A DNA stretch of 64,000 bases from Rachicladosporium sp. CCFEE 5018 (lineage: Eukaryota; Ascomycota; Dothideomycetes; Cladosporiales; Cladosporiaceae). Position numbers and translations under genes: made by a program. Positions 31,849 through 42,390 of this stretch are shown here, piece after piece (within the stretch, counting starts at the first letter, position 1; each line of letters opens with the position of its first letter). A model generated the notes under the pieces. It saw only the letters and a list, made by a program, of their open reading frames with translations. It searched no databases and was not told the DNA's origin. Where the stretch lies: the NCBI GenBank assembly GCA_002077045.2, contig KZ111144.1, forward strand, positions 26,811 through 90,810. The letters are read 5' to 3'.

Positions 31849-32405
31849 TTAGTCCGTCCCCTCGTACTCCGACCCGACGTAGACGTCGGAAGTGAAAGCC
31901 CCGATCTATGTAAGTCATGGTCAGTTCGTGGCGTCCGTTGAGCCTAGTTCATGGTGCAGTCTTACCGTCACGTTGGCGTAGAAGTAAGTAGTCACCGGCG
32001 TCTTGCTAACCCCATACAAGCTTAGCAACGCCGCCGTGATGGTCACATCCCCCTCATAGATCTGCGGCACGCTGACAGAGACGGAAATGTTGCCCACGAC
32101 GTTCGACTTCGCTATAACAAAGAATTAGCTTGCCTGCTATGTAGGTCCGTAGTGACTAGGAAGGTCAACTCACCCTCCCCCAACTCCACAACATCAAACA
32201 CACTCCCCAGATACTTCTCCTTCAAGTAATCGTAGATGCCGAACGTCATCGTGACGTCCTCGACTTTCTGGATGTAGTCGACGCCCTCGAGGCAGAAGGT
32301 GACAGGGTTGTGGACGTGGATGTAGTCTGGGGCGTAGAAGCCGACGATGCGGGCGGTGGTGAGAGAGGCGCCTGCGAGGGCGGAGAGGAGGGTGGAGAAG
32401 CGCAT
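31849..32405 (-). CDS. Small secreted protein, unidentified
   Basis: Exons 32405-32174, 32111-31966, 31905-31849; introns 62 and 60 nt with GT...AG ends; 144 residues. Signal peptide residues 1-18 (MRFSTLLSALAGASLTTA). The mature part is predicted mostly beta: RIVGFYAPDYIHVHNPVTFC, VEDVTMTFGIYDYLKEKYLG, then VVGNISVSVSVPQIYEGDVT, ITAALLSLYGVSKTPVTTYF, ending DVYVGSEYEGTD. Only one cysteine remains after the signal peptide, so it is not a typical cysteine-rich effector. Layout suggests a single all-beta extracellular domain. I recognise no named family. Splicing is supported by preserved frame and by the beta pattern continuing across each junction. Confidence 0.75.
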
Positions 32406-33017
32406 TGTTGGTTGTTGTGGGTGGTGGAGACGTGGGAGAGTTCGTGTGAGGTTGGAATGTGGAGTGGCAGAGGTGTTCCGGGTGAGGCGCGATTTTACTG
32501 TGCTGCCGCTGAGAGAGTGTTGAGGGACGTGCATTGGCACGTGAGTCGAGGGTGCGTCATATTGAGAAGGAAGGAAGGCACGTGAAGGGGAGCAGTGAGT
32601 ATTGTAGTGAAGCCTCGATCAGTCGCTCATGTGCAGCGAGGGAGAAGGACTCGAACGTGAATGAGCAACTGCCGGCACCTCCATAGTGCCGAACAATCCC
32701 TACCGTGTGAGTCTACGTGAGGTCCATCACTGTTGAGGGTAAGCAGCTGAGGAAAGTACGACCTGCAATGCTCACCTTGACAGTATTGTGTACTACGAGA
32801 TCGCAGCTCCGAGCCGCTGAGTGCTCTCACTGATCTCGATCGCTGCAACTGAAGTAAGGCATGCCACATCAGTCATTACCCTGACAAGAGTCAACGAACT
32901 GTGAGATGAATGAGACAGGAAATAAGGCTAGGGATTTGCATTCTCAGCTGCCAGTAGTAGGTTTACCACCACCAGCGAATGCCTTGCGTCAATGCCTCCT
33001 ACTTCGTCCCCAAGCAA
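32406..33017. other. Intergenic, no gene seen
   Basis: 612 bp upstream of the secreted-protein gene and downstream of RAD18 (both minus). A tRNA B-box look-alike near 32647-32657 has no A box. Same in copy 2 (60232-60843). Confidence 0.45.
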
Positions 33018-34475
33018 TCATCCAATCTCCATAGCTGTCTCTCCACAATGTTGCGTTTTCAGCTCCGCAGAGATCGCAAACATTGCTGGTTTCTTCCCGC
33101 TCGGACTCGACTGAGACGAAAGCTGTGGTGCGCATGCAAGCTGATGTTCCGCCGAGACGTCACTCCGCGTAGTTTGCGCTGCATCGACGTCTTGACTTGG
33201 ATCGTCTTGTGCTGATGGCGACCTCTCCTCGACTGCCCTTGGTGGCGACTGTACAAATACTGCGGTGTTGTTGCTCGTCTGCTCCAGCGATCGCTCGCTC
33301 TGCGGCTGATGTGGCGGATTCGTTGCATATGCCTGATTGCCATTGATATGCTCAGCAGGCTGACTGGAGGGCTGCGCCGAATCGACTGCGTTGGTCGAAG
33401 CTGGACCATCGATCGCCACCACTGAGGGTCCAGAAGGAGGTTCCGGGGTCGCAGCTCCACTCGCGGGACTCGCCCGTTTCTTCCTCGCATCGGCAATCAG
33501 TCGGCTGAAGTCGTCCTTGTTGCTGTTCGCCCAACCTGCTCCATCAAAGTCCTTCCTCATCACCGAGCTGCTCACAGCAGGCGCATGTGCCTTGCCACCT
33601 TGCGTCCGCTCCCAAGTTTCAAGATCGCGCATGAGCTCTCTCCTCGATCTGGGATCGCTCGAATCGCAATTCGCGTTCCACAAGTTGACCCACTCCGTAT
33701 ACCGTCTGATCATGAGTTGCTTCACACCCGTGTTCGATAGTCCGGCGTCCTTGAGCTTCTTCCGCATAGCCAGATCGTTCAGCATCGAGTAATTCGGCTC
33801 CGATATTCGCTCTTGAGCCTTCGGCGCTGTTCGCGGAGCTGACCGAGTTGGTGGTCGTAGCTTCGCCTTCCGTTCTTCTTGCTGCTCATCCTCACATCTG
33901 TCTAAGTGAGGTTCCACAGCGTCGATCTTCATCCGCTTCCCACAACCTAGCGGACATTCGACAAGCCCGTCGTCAGGCGGCTCCTCAGGCGCAAACGTCT
34001 CGTGTTCGTCGCTGTCATCCACTGTGATCGCGTCTGGCTGCGAAGTTTGCGAGGCTGCTAGTCTTCTACTCTTCCTCCTCGTCGTCCTGCCTTCCTCTGC
34101 CGCTTCTGCAATGTCGTCTGAGTCCAGCACAGCTCGCTTTCGCTTTCCCCGTCGCGTCCCAGACGCCAGTCCCCTCGCCTCCCTCGCCACCTTCAAAGCC
34201 GCAGGTCGCGCCGTGATGAACGTTGCCACAACTTCCTGAACCGCCCAATTGTTTCTCAACTTGCTCGCTTGATCCGAAGCTCGACAAGCTGGACATCTGC
34301 CGTCCGCTGAAAGTGAGGTCCGTATACATTTCGAACAGAAAGTGTGGTGGCATGAGGTGATCATGGGCGTGTCGTAGAATTCCTTGCAGATCTGGCAGTG
34401 GAGAGCATTCTCAACTTCTGCTACAGCGGACAAAGGGGTGTTCAGCCAGTCCGTGGAGTCAGGTATGGCGTCCAT
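33018..34475 (-). CDS. RAD18: Postreplication repair E3 ubiquitin ligase Rad18
   Basis: Works with Rad6 to monoubiquitinate PCNA at stalled forks. Single exon, 485 residues, close to yeast Rad18 (487). RING finger residues 27-66: CQICKEFYDTPMITSCHHTF, CSKCIRTSLSADGRCPACR. A basic region (RRGKRKRA, RRKSRR) is a likely nuclear localisation signal. UBZ4 zinc finger: VECPLGCGKRMKIDAVEPHL then DRCED. SAP domain: MLNDLAMRKKLKDAGLSNTG, VKQLMIRRYTEWVNLWNANC. Rad6-binding segment: RRELMRDLETWERTQGG. The last ~130 residues are Ser/Gln/Pro-rich and disordered. Start ATG 34475 (MDAIPDSTDWLNTPL) matches the usual family N terminus. Confidence 0.97.
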   Translation of the reverse strand: MDAIPDSTDWLNTPLSAVAEVENALHCQICKEFYDTPMITSCHHTFCSKCIRTSLSADGRCPACRASDQASKLRNNWAVQEVVATFITARPAALKVAREARGLASGTRRGKRKRAVLDSDDIAEAAEEGRTTRRKSRRLAASQTSQPDAITVDDSDEHETFAPEEPPDDGLVECPLGCGKRMKIDAVEPHLDRCEDEQQEERKAKLRPPTRSAPRTAPKAQERISEPNYSMLNDLAMRKKLKDAGLSNTGVKQLMIRRYTEWVNLWNANCDSSDPRSRRELMRDLETWERTQGGKAHAPAVSSSVMRKDFDGAGWANSNKDDFSRLIADARKKRASPASGAATPEPPSGPSVVAIDGPASTNAVDSAQPSSQPAEHINGNQAYATNPPHQPQSERSLEQTSNNTAVFVQSPPRAVEERSPSAQDDPSQDVDAAQTTRSDVSAEHQLACAPQLSSQSSPSGKKPAMFAISAELKTQHCGETAMEIG

Positions 34476-35115
34476 GATGGAGCAGAAAGATGATGTGAGG
34501 ATGCGGGTCGCAGGACGTGAGCTTGTAGCACTTTACGCGTCGGAGTCGCGACTTCCCGGCCAGGGGAGTTCACTTCGCGCCTACTCCTTCCTACCACTTG
34601 ATTCATGGCAATCTGGACCCGACGGTACAGCGACATATCTGACGATGTAACTGTAATACCATGAGACCAGGACCGCTGCTCATCGCTATTCATGGGGCTT
34701 TCGTGCATGCTCAACTATGGCAGATGTGGGCGATGGTATCGCAAACCAGCAACGGGACATCGCGAGAGAACCGTCTTGTAACTCAGGTAGGTCACACGAG
34801 GCCACGGAAACAAGCTCTATGGGAACAGTGACGGTGCTCGAGCGCGTTGAGCCGACTGTACAACACCTTGAGACCGATCCCCTTGCTGCTTGCCTTTGTT
34901 TGCCAGCTGGGTCGTCATAACCCTTGTAGCACGAATGCTCCTTCCCTGGCTACTCAGGCTCCCTGCATGATCACGTCAAACACGTAGGTAGGTACATCTT
35001 TACTTGACCCTAAGCTTCTGCGTATGTCCTCACACAGAACTCCACTCTATCGACGACATCAAGTTTCATCATCCTCGACCCCGGTCCCAGAATCAGCATC
35101 TCGAACAATTCAGTC
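34476..35115. promoter_or_regulatory. Divergent intergenic region RAD18 / DUF7907-like gene
   Basis: 640 bp between divergent start codons. No clear regulatory motif recognised; some short open frames. Same in copy 2 (62302-62941). Confidence 0.4.
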
Positions 35116-35782
35116 ATGCATTTCAAAGTCATCCTCCCCGTGCTAGCCGCTCTCCCAAGCATCTTCGCCCAGACGACTACTCCTCCAACATACAAGCTCA
35201 GAGCCGATCTCAAGCCCGGCCAACCCGACAAGACAGCCTATGATGGCCTCTACCTCTCCTCATACCACACGGGTGCCAGCCTGAACGACGCAGTTTTCTA
35301 CTCGAAAGACCCGGCGGACGGCATCGTGGGCTCCCTGGCCGGCACAGTCCAAGGTTTCAATCTGGGCACGACAGCCAGTCTGCCTACATCTGAATCGATG
35401 TAGGATATCCTAGCTAACGACGTTCAACAGTTCCCCTGGTCCATGCTCATGGCCCTCAACACAGCAACCTACGCAGCCTGGGAGCCCGTCCGCATCGATG
35501 CCGGTGAAGGCGGCATCTCTGCGAGAGGCTGGGGCAACGGCTTCTTCATCAACGACACCGGGTTGCAGTGGAGTAGCTCTACAAGTGAAGAGACCAACAG
35601 CTTTGCGGGATGGATGGTGTGCGATTGGTGGTAATTCTCGTGGTAGTCGAGGAAGTCGTGATTTGCGTGCTGACGATGCGTACAGGCACTCCGAGCCGCA
35701 GCTATTCTTTAGACTGAAGTACTACAATCACACCACACCGGCCAGCTGCGCGGACGTGTACCTCTGCCCGGAGTATCAGTAA
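35116..35782 (+). CDS. Secreted protein, DUF7907-like
   Basis: Fungal secreted protein of unknown function. Signal peptide residues 1-18 (MHFKVILPVLAALPSIFA). Exons 35116-35373, 35431-35630, 35686-35782; 184 residues. Conserved features: YKLRADLKPGQPDKTAYDGL, YLSSYHTGASLNDAVFY, FPWSMLMALNTATYAAWEPV, GFFINDTGLQW, FAGWMVCDWWHSEPQLFFRL, SCADVYLCPEY. Intron 1 has no usable GT donor in phase; a GC donor at 35374 (ACA/GCCAGT) joins NLGTT to FPWSM in frame, with a CTAAC branch motif near 35414 and acceptor CAACAG. Intron 2 is 55 nt, GT...AG. The family assignment is from memory of related fungal proteins. Confidence 0.75.
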
Positions 35783-35907
35783 GAGGAGCATTACGGCGGG
35801 GTTCGCTTGGCACTGGTGGACAACATTGCATCGTGAGATGAGCTTTGGTCAAGTACTGAGGAGACCAGCAGGCGTAGCGCTGTGCAGTAGACGTACGATT
35901 TTATGCT

Positions 35908-37396
35908 TCAAGTCGTCGGCTCCGCTGCCTTCTCCGCTGTGTGCTCGGTAGGAGCAATGCCAACACCAATTCCATCAAGCTCCGCCAGCTTCTGTCTTGT
36001 GCTCTTACCCTCGTCAGCCTCGCTCTTCTCCCGCTCTACCTTCTCAGCTTGCTCCTTTCTCTCTCGCGCAACCTTCTCAGCCGCCTCGCTCTTCTCCCGC
36101 TCCGCCCTCTCCATCTCCTCCAGCTCGCCATCGACTTCTCCCTCATCGATGCCTTCTGTCCCCACCTCCGCAACCATCCGACCGATCTCGTCAACATCCA
36201 TCATCTCCTCCTTCAGCCCCTCCATGACATCCTGCACTCTCTCTACACCTCCAGTCTGCTTGTGCAACTCCCTCAATACCTGTCCAGAAGCCTCCATCAC
36301 GCGTACCATCTCGACTTGATCCGAGGCCTGCTCAATCTTGTCATAGACTTCTTCGAATTGTGCGAGTGTAGCTATCCGCTGTTCGAGCTTTGAATTGGCG
36401 AGCTTCTTCGAGCGAAGAGCAGACTTGGCCATGATGGGTTGCTGTGAGGAGATTGCGTCCTTGGCGGTCTGGGTCAGGGTGGAGATCTGGGTCTGAAGAT
36501 GGGGAATCTGTCTCTCGAGCGAGGCTATGAGCGTGCGCACGAGTGCTATGTTGGTGTCGGTATCTGTGATGGGAGTCGGGGTAACTGAGGTCGGGGCGAA
36601 CTTGATCGTGCCGGATTGTGGGGAGTAGGAAAGTGCCGATCTATCGCGGGCGAGGTGGGTGAGTAGGGTGGACATGTCGTTCTCGCTGATTGAGGGCAGG
36701 CCAAGAGTAGGTGCAAAGGTCTGCTGAAAGAGATCGCGGGAGAAGATGCGGGAGCTGTTCGAGGTTGCGATCTTCGACGCTTCGTCTAGTACGGCTTTGG
36801 CGGCGGCCTGTCCGCATCAGTATGTGCATATTCTGCTCGAGTGTGCACAATCCTACCTCGACATTGGCCACCACAACAAAGTTGCCAGCTACAAGCTTGT
36901 CCTCAGTCAGGTCTCCACTACCTGCACCTAGCTGCCTCAGCCCCCACTGTATGACCTGCCATGGCGAAGGCACCCAGCTTTTTGCGTAGATGGTCGTCTT
37001 CGCGTCCAGAAAAGTCCGCAGTGGGATGAGTTCTTTCTTAGCTACAGCGTCCTCAATCACTGTACGGAGTGCAAGTGGTCGGCCATGCTCTGGCGTTGTC
37101 AAGGCTCTCGCCAGCTCCTCGCCCGTTCGTATCGAGAAGCGATCGTGAGTAGAGTTTTGCGCAGGTATGAGTCCAGCTTTCGCAGCTGCCGAGAGTGCTC
37201 GGAGCCATGCGAAGGCGTTGGCAGCGTATCCGTCTGGATTGCTCTTCTTTTGGAAGCGGAAATCTGAGTAAAGAGATGCTAGCCTGGCGCGACTAGAGAT
37301 GCGTTAGGGAATGGGGAAGGGAGATGAGAGGAGCAGTGATGTTCACCTACGAAAGGCTTCCTCGTGTGTACGAAGGAACTCGAGAAGCTCAGACAT
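35908..37396 (-). CDS. CHM7: ESCRT-III-like protein Chm7 (CHMP7 family)
   Basis: Nuclear-envelope ESCRT adaptor that recruits Snf7 to seal or survey the envelope. Exons 37396-37347, 37292-36857, 36807-35908; introns 54 and 49 nt; 461 residues. The N-terminal half is the CHMP7 winged-helix region: LLEFLRTHEEAFR, ARLASLYSDFRFQKKSNPDG, GKSWVP-type block here YAKSWVPSPWQVIQWGLRQL. The C-terminal half is the Snf7 domain: IALVRTLIASLERQIPHLQT, AKSALRSKKLANSKLEQRI, FEEVYDKIEQASDQVEMVRV, MMDVDEIGRMVAEVG, followed by a charged coiled coil with repeated EREKSEA. The first donor (GTGAAC at 37346) was chosen because only it keeps phase (AFRS-RARLA). The duplicated block ends inside this gene only because the window ends. 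Confidence 0.9.
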
Positions 37397-37738
37397 GCTC
37401 GAATCGCACGTAGTCGATCTGTATCGCGTCCAGCGATGAACCTGTCCTTGGTTGTTGATTAGCACGTGTGATGAGGTCAGACTTCTGACTTGGATCATGC
37501 GGCGGCAAGGCACGCGCCGACAAGGCTTATCTAAGGTTGCGGGATGGCGGTGAACCCTGGAAGTCAGAAAGTGCCCCACCTCAGTGAAACACATACCGCG
37601 CGTTGGTAACCCGAGTTTGAATCAGCAATTCTCAATTGTGCACCACTAGTCGTTACGCTGCATACACTCGCTCAACCAGGAACTTTATAGACGGCCGATA
37701 TACCCTGCCAGAGGTTACCAGGACCACATATCAGCATC
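37397..37738. promoter_or_regulatory. Divergent region CHM7 / RDI1
   Basis: 342 bp between divergent start codons. A GTGATGA ... CTGA pair at 37466-37488 resembles snoRNA boxes but is only ~10 nt apart and has no closing stem. Nothing else recognised. Confidence 0.4.
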
Positions 37739-38570
37739 ATGGCAACACCACAGCCCGAAGAGCTCGAGCCCGAAGGAACCGAGGGGTTCAAGGTTGGCGA
37801 GAAGAAGACGATTGACGAGTATCAGAAGCTGGGTAAGTTCCCTTGCTGACATTTTGACGCAAGTCACGCACCGTCAGCCCCCATGACTTCTCGTTCAACG
37901 CGAACGAGTTGCCCAATGTTGCCACGCCTCCCCACCGAACTGAGAGACTAACTCAACATCCAGACGAAAACGATGCCTCCCTCCGCAAATGGAAGCAATC
38001 CCTCGGTCTCGGCACCGGAACGCCCATCTCAGACCCTTCGGACCCGCGCAAAGTCATCCTCATTTCTCTGGGCCTAGAAGTCGACGGCCGCAGCGACATC
38101 ATCATCGACCTCACGCAGAAAGGTGCTCTAGATAGTCTGGCAAAGAAGCCCTTCACGATCAAGGAAGGCGCGACGTTCCGGATGAAGGCAAAGTTCCGAG
38201 TGCAGCATGAGATCCTGAGTGGGATGAAGTATGTGCAGGTGGTGTCGAGGATGGGCGTGAAGCAGAAGATGCAGGAGATGATCGCAAGTTATGACTCAAA
38301 ATGATGGATCTGAGCGAATACTGACCTCATTACAGGGCTCGTACTCGCCGAACACGACTGACAAGCCAGAATATGAGAAGAAATGTAGGTCGATCTGTTG
38401 CGCTCATCAAGAATTATCACTGAATCCTCTCAGTCGAGCCAGAGACAGCACCATCCGGCATGCTCGGACGAGGCCACTACGAAGCCATCTCTCGGTTCGT
38501 GGACGATGACAAGCACGACTACCTCATGTTCAAGTGGTCATTCGACATCAAGAAGGACTGGAAGGAATGA
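37739..38570 (+). CDS. RDI1: Rho GDP-dissociation inhibitor
   Basis: Cytosolic chaperone extracting Rho/Cdc42 GTPases from membranes. Exons 37739-37832, 37964-38283, 38336-38384, 38434-38570; 199 residues. N-terminal regulatory arm: KVGEKKTIDEYQKLDENDAS. Immunoglobulin-like domain: LRKWKQSLGLG, KPFTIKEGATFRMKAKFRVQ, EILSGMKYVQVVSRMGVK, then GSYSPNTTDKPEYEKKFEPE, APSGMLGRGHYEAISRFVDD, DYLMFKWSFDIKKDWKE, which is the usual C terminus. Intron 2 (38284-38335) is GC-AG: the donor reads ATC/GCAAGT and no in-phase GT exists; skipping it would end the protein after MIASYDSK. Introns are 131, 52 and 49 nt. Confidence 0.96.
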
Positions 38571-38835
38571 ATGGAGCTCAATTGCATCATCTGAAGCGTT
38601 TGCATGTCCGGGCGTCTGATCCATTATAAGTATGAGCGTGCCCCCAAATATCGCGCGCCTGGCTTTTGCCACTCATGAGAAGCATGAAGTCCCGAATGAA
38701 ACACGTTCCGAAACCCGTCCAGTCGCTAGAACGCTCAACGCACAAAAGCAGCTCCTCGAGTCATCTCATTCGTCAATGTCCTGTCCCTTCAGATGCTTGA
38801 TGCCGTGTATATCACTGCAACACTAGTCAGCTCTC

Positions 38836-39701
38836 TCAATGTGATCCCTTTCGTTCTGCAGATGCAACACACTCGAACCTCCGGACCAGCGTCCCCTCCC
38901 CACCCTTCTCCAGATCAATCCCAAAGACATAGAATCCACCCTCACTCGTAGCAACCATCACACTCGGAGCATGACTTCCCATAGCAACCACACATTTGAC
39001 CGGCGCGCCACTGCCGCCCACCACGCGAGGTATCCGCACCCAAGCGAAGTCCCGTTGTGGTTCCCACATCTCCGTCACGCTGGAGGGGAGGTAGCCGGCG
39101 GCACGTGAGACGAAGCCGGTGCTGACGTTTTGGGATGTGCGACGGATCATGGACATGAAGTTCGGAGGACGGGTGGTCGAGGTTGCTAAGGGCTCGGGGT
39201 AGTCGGGGATGGGGGACTCGGACGTCGTCTCGGAGGCCGATGGACTCGTACTGCGTTCGCGCGCGCGGGAGGAGGTGAGCGTAGGTGAGCCAGGAGGTGA
39301 GGCCGAGGAGCCGTTGTGAGGTGTCTGGGAGGACGGAGCTGCGAGCTTGAAGATGTGGACTGTTTCTGTTGCGGAGGAGACGCAGAGGAGCGTGCTGGTG
39401 GAGTTGAAGCTCATGCTGTATATTTTGGCCGGCATGCTGCCTCGACGGAATTGGAAGAGCTTCTTGCCTGTAGGGATTGCGAAGATGCGGATGATCGTAC
39501 CTTTCTCGGACGAGGTAGCCATAAGCGTACCGTCGTTGTTCAGGGCTATGCAGGAGACTGGTGTTTGGTGGGCGGGTATTACTGTGACTTCCTCCATCTT
39601 ATTGAGGTTGTAGAGTAGAACATCGCCGCTAATGGTCTCCTTGACGATCGCGCTGGGGACATGGGCAGGTTGCGTTGGCCGGCCAGGTTGGGACTTTTGG
39701 T
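38836..39701 (-). CDS. ATG18: PROPPIN autophagy protein Atg18, 3' part (5' end lost in gap)
   Basis: WD40-type beta-propeller binding PI3P and PI(3,5)P2, needed for autophagy and vacuole membrane recycling. Reading from the gap edge: SAIVKETISGDVLLYNLNK, then MEEVTVIPAHQTPVSCIALN, LMATSSEKGTIIRIFAIPTG and the phosphoinositide-binding FRRG motif in LFQFRRGSMPAKIY. After SSATETVHIFKL a Ser/Thr/Pro-rich loop (~70 residues) follows, as in fungal Atg18, then FMSMIRRTS, RDFAWVRIP, a last blade (PSVMVATSEGGFYVFGID) and the stop. Roughly the first 150-200 residues are missing because the sequence stops at N bases from 39702; this is an assembly break, not evidence of a pseudogene. The in-frame ATG at 39597 is internal. 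Confidence 0.9.
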
Positions 39702-39801
39702 NNNNNNNNNNNNNNNNNNNNNNNNNNNNNNNNNNNNNNNNNNNNNNNNNNNNNNNNNNNNNNNNNNNNNNNNNNNNNNNNNNNNNNNNNNNNNNNNNNN
39801 N
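39702..39801. other. Assembly gap, 100 N
   Basis: Exactly 100 N, the usual placeholder for unknown length. Left of it the ATG18 gene is cut; right of it the sequence restarts at the equivalent of 11976, 41 bp upstream of the S53 protease ATG. The two sides are therefore not adjacent in any simple way. Confidence 0.99.
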
Positions 39802-39842
39802 GCAAACATCGAGTGGTTCTGTTTGGCCAACGAATCGCTACT

Positions 39843-42390
39843 ATGCACCTTTACAGTTGTCTCGTAGGATGTATCCTCGCAACGGCGTATGCTGCGCCAG
39901 GTGCGGTACCTGGCCATATCATTCATGAACGAAGAAGCTCAGCTCAGTCTTCCTGGAAGCGGGCTGCACGTGTTGGACCTGACGCTATCATTCCGGTCCG
40001 CATTGGCTTGGTGCAGTCGAACATGGACGTCGGTCACGATCGTCTGATGAGTCTGTCAAATCCTCATTCGAAGCAATACGGCCAGCACCTGAGCTCTGAG
40101 GAGGTTCATGACCTATTCGCGCCAAGCAAGGCCACAGTCGATGCGGTCAAGTCATGGCTTGCAAGCTCAGGCGTCAACAATGTGGTCCATTCGGAGAATA
40201 AAGGTTGGCTCGCGATTGACATGCCCACGAAGCAGGCCGAGAAACTCTTCAAGACGGAGTACTACGAACACAGCCACGCTAGTGGTGCACTGAAGATCGG
40301 CTGTAGCGAGTACCACCTGCCACCCCATCTTCGCGAGCACATTGACTACGTCACCCCGGGTGTCAAGCTCTCGGCGACATTGAGAAAACGCAACATCGAA
40401 AAGCGTAGCGGACCTGGATGGGGGCACCCCAACCCGCACTGGCCGGGTCCGTGGCGTCAGCCGCCAAACCACGACCCGTGGCACGCTCCTCCAGGTGCAC
40501 CTCAATTGCCGCAGGATCTTCAAGGCTGCAACCTGAATATCACTCCGACCTGCATTCGTGCACTCTATGGCATCCCGACGGCCCACCTGAATGACAGTGT
40601 CAATGCTATGGGTCTCTATGAGGGCGGAGACTACTATGCGCAATCTGATCTAAACAAGTTCTTTGCGGAGTATGCACCAAATGTGCCACAAGGCACTGCG
40701 CCGATTCAAGATCTCATCGATGGTGCTATTGCACCAGTCGCTGCGGACGATCCCAAGAACACTGGCGAGTCCGATATCGACATGGACATGGCCTTCAGCC
40801 TGATCTATCCACAGAACGTTGTGTTGTACCAAGTCGATGATCCACCGACCGCTGCTGCAGAACTCGCTGGCAAGCTTTTCGGGTTTCTGAATACCTTCCT
40901 CGATGCTTTGGACGGCTCGTATTGCACGTATTCTGCTTATGGCATTAGTGGCAACTCACCTGGGCTCGATCCTACCTACCCAGATCCAGTTGCTGGAGGC
41001 TACAATGGCTCGCTACAATGTGGCGTCTACAAGCCGACCCGAGTGATATCGATATCGTATGGACAGGCCGAGGCTGACCTTCCAATGGCCTATCTGAAGC
41101 GCCAATGCAACGAATTCATGAAGCTTGGTCTGCAAGGCCACTCAGTCTTTGTCTCTAGCAGCGACTACGGAGTAGCAAGCTACCCTGGTGACGGTTCAGC
41201 ATCAGGCTGTCTCAGTGCCCCAGGCATGAACCAGACGATCTACAATCCCGATGATCCGTCCGGCTGCCCTTACCTGACTTCTGTGGGTGGGACGCAAGTC
41301 GAACCAGACAAGACGGTCAAGGATCCGGAGAGCGCAATGCAGACCGCCTTGAGCGGCGCACCTTTGTTCTCAAGCGGTGGCGGCTTCTCAAATGACTTCC
41401 CACGACCTTGGTATCAAGCAGCTGAAGTCAACCAGTACTTCGCACGACATGATCCGGGCCACCCTTACTACTACGCAAACGCTGCTGCTAGCAATATCGG
41501 TCAGAACGGCGGCATCTACAACCGAGGCGGACGGGTATGTCACAAGTTCTGAGACCATACACATATATGTCCAATCACTGACAGCTTTTCTTGTAGGGTT
41601 ATCCGGGTTTGTACCCAGCTGTACGAAGCCTTTGTAGGACCACCGGACTGACACGTTTTCAATAGATGTGTCCGCGAATGGTGCCAATTTCAGGGCGTAC
41701 ACCAACGGCACTGACTACCATTACTACGGTATGCCTGGAACTATCCACCAAGAAAGGAGCCTTCCTGCTGACCAACAACACAGGCACCTCGCTAGCCTCA
41801 CCACTGTTCGCATCGGTCATCACACTGGTAAGAGCAGCCCCTCGCTACCTCCGCCCCTCTGACAGTCTGAACGCCTTTGAGCTACCACGTATGGACCTGC
41901 AATGGTCGATCGCCAACATGTCGTGTCTGTAAGAGTCTCGAATTCGGGACACAATCTCTCCTGCTGAATGTGCATCATCCTATGCATGCTGTGTGACATG
42001 TTTGCTGTTGAAGGGTGCAAGTGCAGCAGTACAAGAACTTCCACGCTTCCGAGGGAATAGAGGCAGCTGCACTAATATGCGCTGTGTTGTCGAGTCGTTG
42101 CTGACTACTGAGTAGATCAACGAAGAACGCACTGCTATTGGCAAAGGGCCAGTTGGCTTCATTAACCCAGTGCTATACGCACATCCGTATGTTCTCAATG
42201 ATATCAAGAACGGGTCAAACCCGAATTGCGGATCCTCGGGCTTCTCGGCTGTGTCGGGCTGGGTGAGTTGGCGACGAGACATATTTATCTTGATTTGATT
42301 TGACAGCTGACACTCCCACAGGACCCAGTAACAGGCCTAGGCACACCTAACTATCCAGCGTTGCTGAAGCTGTTCCTTAGTCTGCCCTAG
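39843..42390 (+). CDS. Secreted S53 protease, copy 2
   Basis: Same gene as 12017-14564, exons 39843-41534, 41597-41606, 41666-41728, 41784-41827, 42116-42262, 42322-42390. It differs by four residues, all in the signal/pro region or start of the catalytic domain: Glu33Ser, Arg134Lys, Ala161Pro, Gln248His, from seven coding positions plus one further silent site. Everything from residue 249 on is identical. The open frame upstream of the ATG runs into the N gap and has no meaning. Confidence 0.9.

Larger units (their letters stand above)
11976..36174 (+). repeat. Copy 1 of a >=24.2-kb duplicated block
   Basis: Bases 11976-36174 recur at 39802-64000, offset 27826, in the same orientation. I found eight substitutions (12076, 12113, 12114, 12208, 12417, 12497, 12559, 12760) and no indel; from 12761 on the two copies read identically, and all encoded proteins there are the same. 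The right end is set only by the window edge, so the duplicated length may be greater. See the gap entry for why an assembly origin is likely. Confidence 0.97.

Noticed and set aside
32640..32700. tRNA B-box-like GGACTCGAAC on the minus strand
   Set aside because: No A box and no cloverleaf pairing around it.
37464..37488. Box C/D look-alike GTGATGA...CTGA upstream of RDI1
   Set aside because: Boxes are only ~10 nt apart, no second D box or terminal stem, and no known rRNA complement.
39675..39843. Open frame running through the N gap into the copy 2 protease
   Set aside because: It is translated N bases and has no biological meaning.
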